From the NCBI RefSeq assembly GCF_002163835.1, contig NZ_CP019331.1, positions 1,587,001-1,651,000 of the forward strand: DNA of 64,000 bases, in the 5' to 3' direction. This document shows, one piece after another, positions 61,801 to 64,000 of the stretch. Positions within the stretch are counted from its first letter, which is position 1; every line of letters begins with the position of its first letter. The notes under the pieces are model-generated. The model ran no database searches. It had not been told where the DNA came from and saw only the letters and a program-made list of their open reading frames with translations. This DNA comes from Polaribacter sp. SA4-10. Its GTDB lineage: Bacteria; Bacteroidota; Bacteroidia; Flavobacteriales; Flavobacteriaceae. The position numbers and the translations under genes were made by a program.

Positions 61801-62949
61801 ATGAAAAAAATTCAAATGGTTGACCTACAAGGTCAATATCAACATATAAAAGAAACTGTTGATGTTTCTATTCAAGAAGTATTAAATACTTCTGCATATA
61901 TAAACGGACCTTTGGTTCATGAATTTCAAGCCGATTTAGAGAAATATTTAGATGTAAAACACGTAATTCCTTGTGCAAATGGCACAGATGCTTTGCAAAT
62001 TGCAATGATGGGATTAGGATTAGAACAAGGTGATGAAGTAATTACTGCCGATTTTACTTTTGCAGCAACTGTAGAAGTTATTGCATTGTTAAAATTAACA
62101 CCGGTTTTAGTAGATGTTGAAGCGGACACTTTTAATATGGATATTGATGCTTTAAAAAGAGCCATTACTCCAAAAACTAAAGCCATTGTTCCTGTTCATT
62201 TATTTGGACAAGTGGCAAACATGGATGCTGTTATGGAAATTGCTGCAGCACATAATCTTTATGTAATTGAAGATAATGCTCAGGCAATTGGAGCTAATTA
62301 CACTTCTAAAGACGGAACAAAAAAGAAAGCTGGAACCATAGGAAACGTGGGTACAACTTCATTTTTTCCTTCAAAAAACTTAGGTTGTTATGGAGATGGT
62401 GGTGCTATTTTCACAAATGATGATGCATTAGCACATACTATTAGAGGAATTGTAAATCACGGAATGTATACGCGTTATTATCATGATGTAGTTGGTGTAA
62501 ATTCTCGTTTAGATGCTATTCAAGCAGCTGTTCTAAAAGTGAAATTACCTTTATTAGATTCTTATTGTAACGCTAGAAGAAATGCAGCACGTTTTTACAA
62601 CAATGCATTTGCAAAAAACACGCATATTATTACACCTACTACAAGTGCTTGTGGAGAAATTTGTGACACTTGTGATTGCCATGTTTTTCATCAATATACA
62701 TTACAGATTACAAATGGGAAAAGAGATGAATTACATAAACACTTATTAGAAAATAACATTCCAAATGCCATTTATTACCCTGTTCCTTTACATGCTCAAA
62801 AGGCATATAAAGATGAACGTTATAATGAAGATGATTTTAAAGTAACAAATACATTAATTAAAACGGTAATTTCATTACCAATGCATACAGAATTAGATAC
62901 TGACCAATTAGAATTCATCACAAAAACGATTTTAGATTTCGTTAACTAA
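61801..62949 (+). CDS. DegT/DnrJ/EryC1-family sugar aminotransferase
   Basis: A PLP-dependent nucleotide-sugar aminotransferase of 382 residues from ATG 61801 (the preceding TTG is a less likely start). It has IPCANGTDALQIAMMGLGLEQGDEVI, VPVHLFGQVANMD, VIEDNAQAIGA and the PLP lysine in FFPSKNLGCYGDGGA. VVGVNSRLDAIQAAVL and IYYPVPLHAQKAY are also typical. A cysteine-rich insertion (ACGEICDTCDCHVFHQY) is notable. Such enzymes build amino sugars for surface polysaccharides; the galE gene follows nine bases later, supporting that role. Confidence 0.94.
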   Translation: MKKIQMVDLQGQYQHIKETVDVSIQEVLNTSAYINGPLVHEFQADLEKYLDVKHVIPCANGTDALQIAMMGLGLEQGDEVITADFTFAATVEVIALLKLTPVLVDVEADTFNMDIDALKRAITPKTKAIVPVHLFGQVANMDAVMEIAAAHNLYVIEDNAQAIGANYTSKDGTKKKAGTIGNVGTTSFFPSKNLGCYGDGGAIFTNDDALAHTIRGIVNHGMYTRYYHDVVGVNSRLDAIQAAVLKVKLPLLDSYCNARRNAARFYNNAFAKNTHIITPTTSACGEICDTCDCHVFHQYTLQITNGKRDELHKHLLENNIPNAIYYPVPLHAQKAYKDERYNEDDFKVTNTLIKTVISLPMHTELDTDQLEFITKTILDFVN

Positions 62950-62958
62950 ATAAAAAAC

Positions 62959-63969
62959 ATGAAAAAAATTCTTGTAACTGGTGGATTAGGTTTTATAGGT
63001 TCTCATACTGTTGTTGAACTTCAAAACAAAGGCTTTGAAGTTGTAATTATTGATGATTTATCAAATACAACAATTGGTGTTTTAGATAAAATTACAGAAA
63101 TTACAGGAATTAAACCCGGCTTTCATCAAATTGATTTACGTGTAAAAAGTGATGTGAAAAACTTTTTTGACAATAATAAAGTAGATGGAATTATTCATTT
63201 TGCAGCCTTTAAAGCTGTAGGAGAAAGCATGAGCAAGCCTTTAGATTATTATGAAAATAACTTAGGCACACTTGTCTACTTATTACAAGAAATGAGAGAT
63301 AGAAAGTTAGATAACTTTATTTTCTCTTCTTCTTGTACTGTTTATGGTCAAGCAGATGAATTACCAATTACAGAAAAAGCACCCGTAAAAAAAGCTGAAT
63401 CTGTTTACGGAAACACAAAACAAATTGGTGAAGAAATCTTAAGAGACACAAGTAAAGCACATGGTTTAAATAGTATTGCTTTGCGTTATTTTAATCCTAT
63501 AGGTGCGCATCCATCTATAAAAATTGGAGAACTTCCTTTAGGGGTTCCTCAGAATTTAATTCCATATATTACACAAACTGCTGCAGGAATGCGCGATGAA
63601 TTATCTGTTTTTGGTGACGATTATGATACTGTAGATGGAACTGCCGTAAGAGATTATATTCATGTAGTAGATTTAGCAAAAGCACACATTGCTGCTTTAC
63701 AGCGATTAATCAACAAAAACAACAAAGAAGCTTTTGAGTATTTTAATGTAGGTACTGGAACAGGAAGTTCAGTTTTAGAAGTAATTAATGCTTTTGAAAA
63801 AGCCGCTGGAAAAACATTAAATTATAAAATTGTTGCAAGAAGAGAAGGTGATATAACTGCGGCGTATGCAGACACTACTATTGCTAACAAAGAATTAAAC
63901 TGGAAGACAGAAAAAAGTTTAGAAGAAGCTTTAGAAGCTTCTTGGAAATGGCAACTGCAACAGAAGTAA
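62959..63969 (+). CDS. galE: UDP-glucose 4-epimerase
   Basis: Interconverts UDP-glucose and UDP-galactose (or their N-acetyl forms). The 336 residues have the NAD motif GGLGFIGSHT (8-17), the DLRVKSDV region, HFAAFKAVGESM, FSSSCTVYGQ, the catalytic YGNTK motif, LRYFNPIGAHPS and RDYIHVVDLAKAH. The extended-SDR epimerase features are complete. It is co-directional with the aminotransferase gene, nine bases away, and probably starts or continues a polysaccharide locus that runs off the right edge. Only 31 non-coding bases remain in the window. Confidence 0.96.
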   Translation: MKKILVTGGLGFIGSHTVVELQNKGFEVVIIDDLSNTTIGVLDKITEITGIKPGFHQIDLRVKSDVKNFFDNNKVDGIIHFAAFKAVGESMSKPLDYYENNLGTLVYLLQEMRDRKLDNFIFSSSCTVYGQADELPITEKAPVKKAESVYGNTKQIGEEILRDTSKAHGLNSIALRYFNPIGAHPSIKIGELPLGVPQNLIPYITQTAAGMRDELSVFGDDYDTVDGTAVRDYIHVVDLAKAHIAALQRLINKNNKEAFEYFNVGTGTGSSVLEVINAFEKAAGKTLNYKIVARREGDITAAYADTTIANKELNWKTEKSLEEALEASWKWQLQQK

Positions 63970-64000
63970 AAACTATTTTTAAATGATAGTCAGAAGTCTC

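Overview
The window is about 64 kb of low-GC chromosomal DNA from a member of the Bacteroidota, very probably a marine Flavobacteriaceae (Polaribacter/Tenacibaculum-like). The support is: promoters of the form TTG-N19/20-TAnnTTTG, few recognisable Shine-Dalgarno sites, a secreted protein with a type IX secretion sorting domain, a fused SecDF, a BlaI/M56-TonB pair, and many short interspersed repeats. The assignment rests on gene content and signals, not on a database search. I saw no rRNA, tRNA, CRISPR array or insertion sequence.

Layout. 1-4430 (minus): a trp operon, trpE-trpG-trpD-...-trpC, with trpC cut by the window edge. It is preceded by a promoter, a 16-codon leader peptide with three consecutive Trp codons, and a terminator/antiterminator pair, i.e. 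a classical ribosome-mediated attenuator. The spacers hold interspersed repeats, and one holds a four-helix-bundle gene flanked by near-perfect 18-bp inverted repeats. 4690-9836 (plus): gatC (short, divergent)-gatA-gatB/aspS, where GatB and aspartyl-tRNA synthetase form one 1116-residue polypeptide. 10109-16669: gyrB, an outer-membrane-type protein, mdh and recQ. 16746-24678: fhs (minus), then a small SecD-P1-like protein, secDF, an Hpt-Adk fusion and obg. 24746-27392 (minus): a lipoprotein and the blaI-blaR1-like pair with a 34-bp perfect palindrome at its promoter. 27489-28744: a DUF456 protein, then a 750-bp repeat-rich gap that also encodes a convincing ~110-nt small RNA with its own promoter and terminator. 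28745-34587: lysS, glsA, rsmG (minus), a fatty-acid desaturase and an aminotransferase. 34665-37843: a structured repeat and a large secreted T9SS cargo protein.

37965-53648 (minus) is the division and cell-wall (dcw) cluster: mraZ-rsmH-ftsL-ftsI-murE-mraY-murD-ftsW-murG-murC-ftsQ-ftsA-ftsZ. Three perfect 10-bp MraZ-box repeats lie at its promoter, a 150-bp repeat element separates ftsW from murD, and a strong terminator follows ftsZ. murF and ddl are not in the cluster. murE has no ATG/GTG/TTG start that keeps its conserved N-terminus and appears to begin at CTG.

53784-59339 (plus): an alpha/beta hydrolase, engB, an RluA-type pseudouridine synthase, then an apparent operon of an AlkB-type monooxygenase, an aldehyde dehydrogenase, a nitroreductase and a small membrane protein. 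59346-61748 (minus) is a penicillin-acylase-family protein. 61801-63969 (plus) are a DegT-family aminotransferase and galE, suggesting entry into a surface-polysaccharide locus.

Most promising for follow-up: the trp attenuator, the gatC-gatA-gatB/aspS arrangement (an apparent covalent transamidosome), the small RNA upstream of lysS, and a two-copy interspersed element whose outer stem shows compensatory changes.
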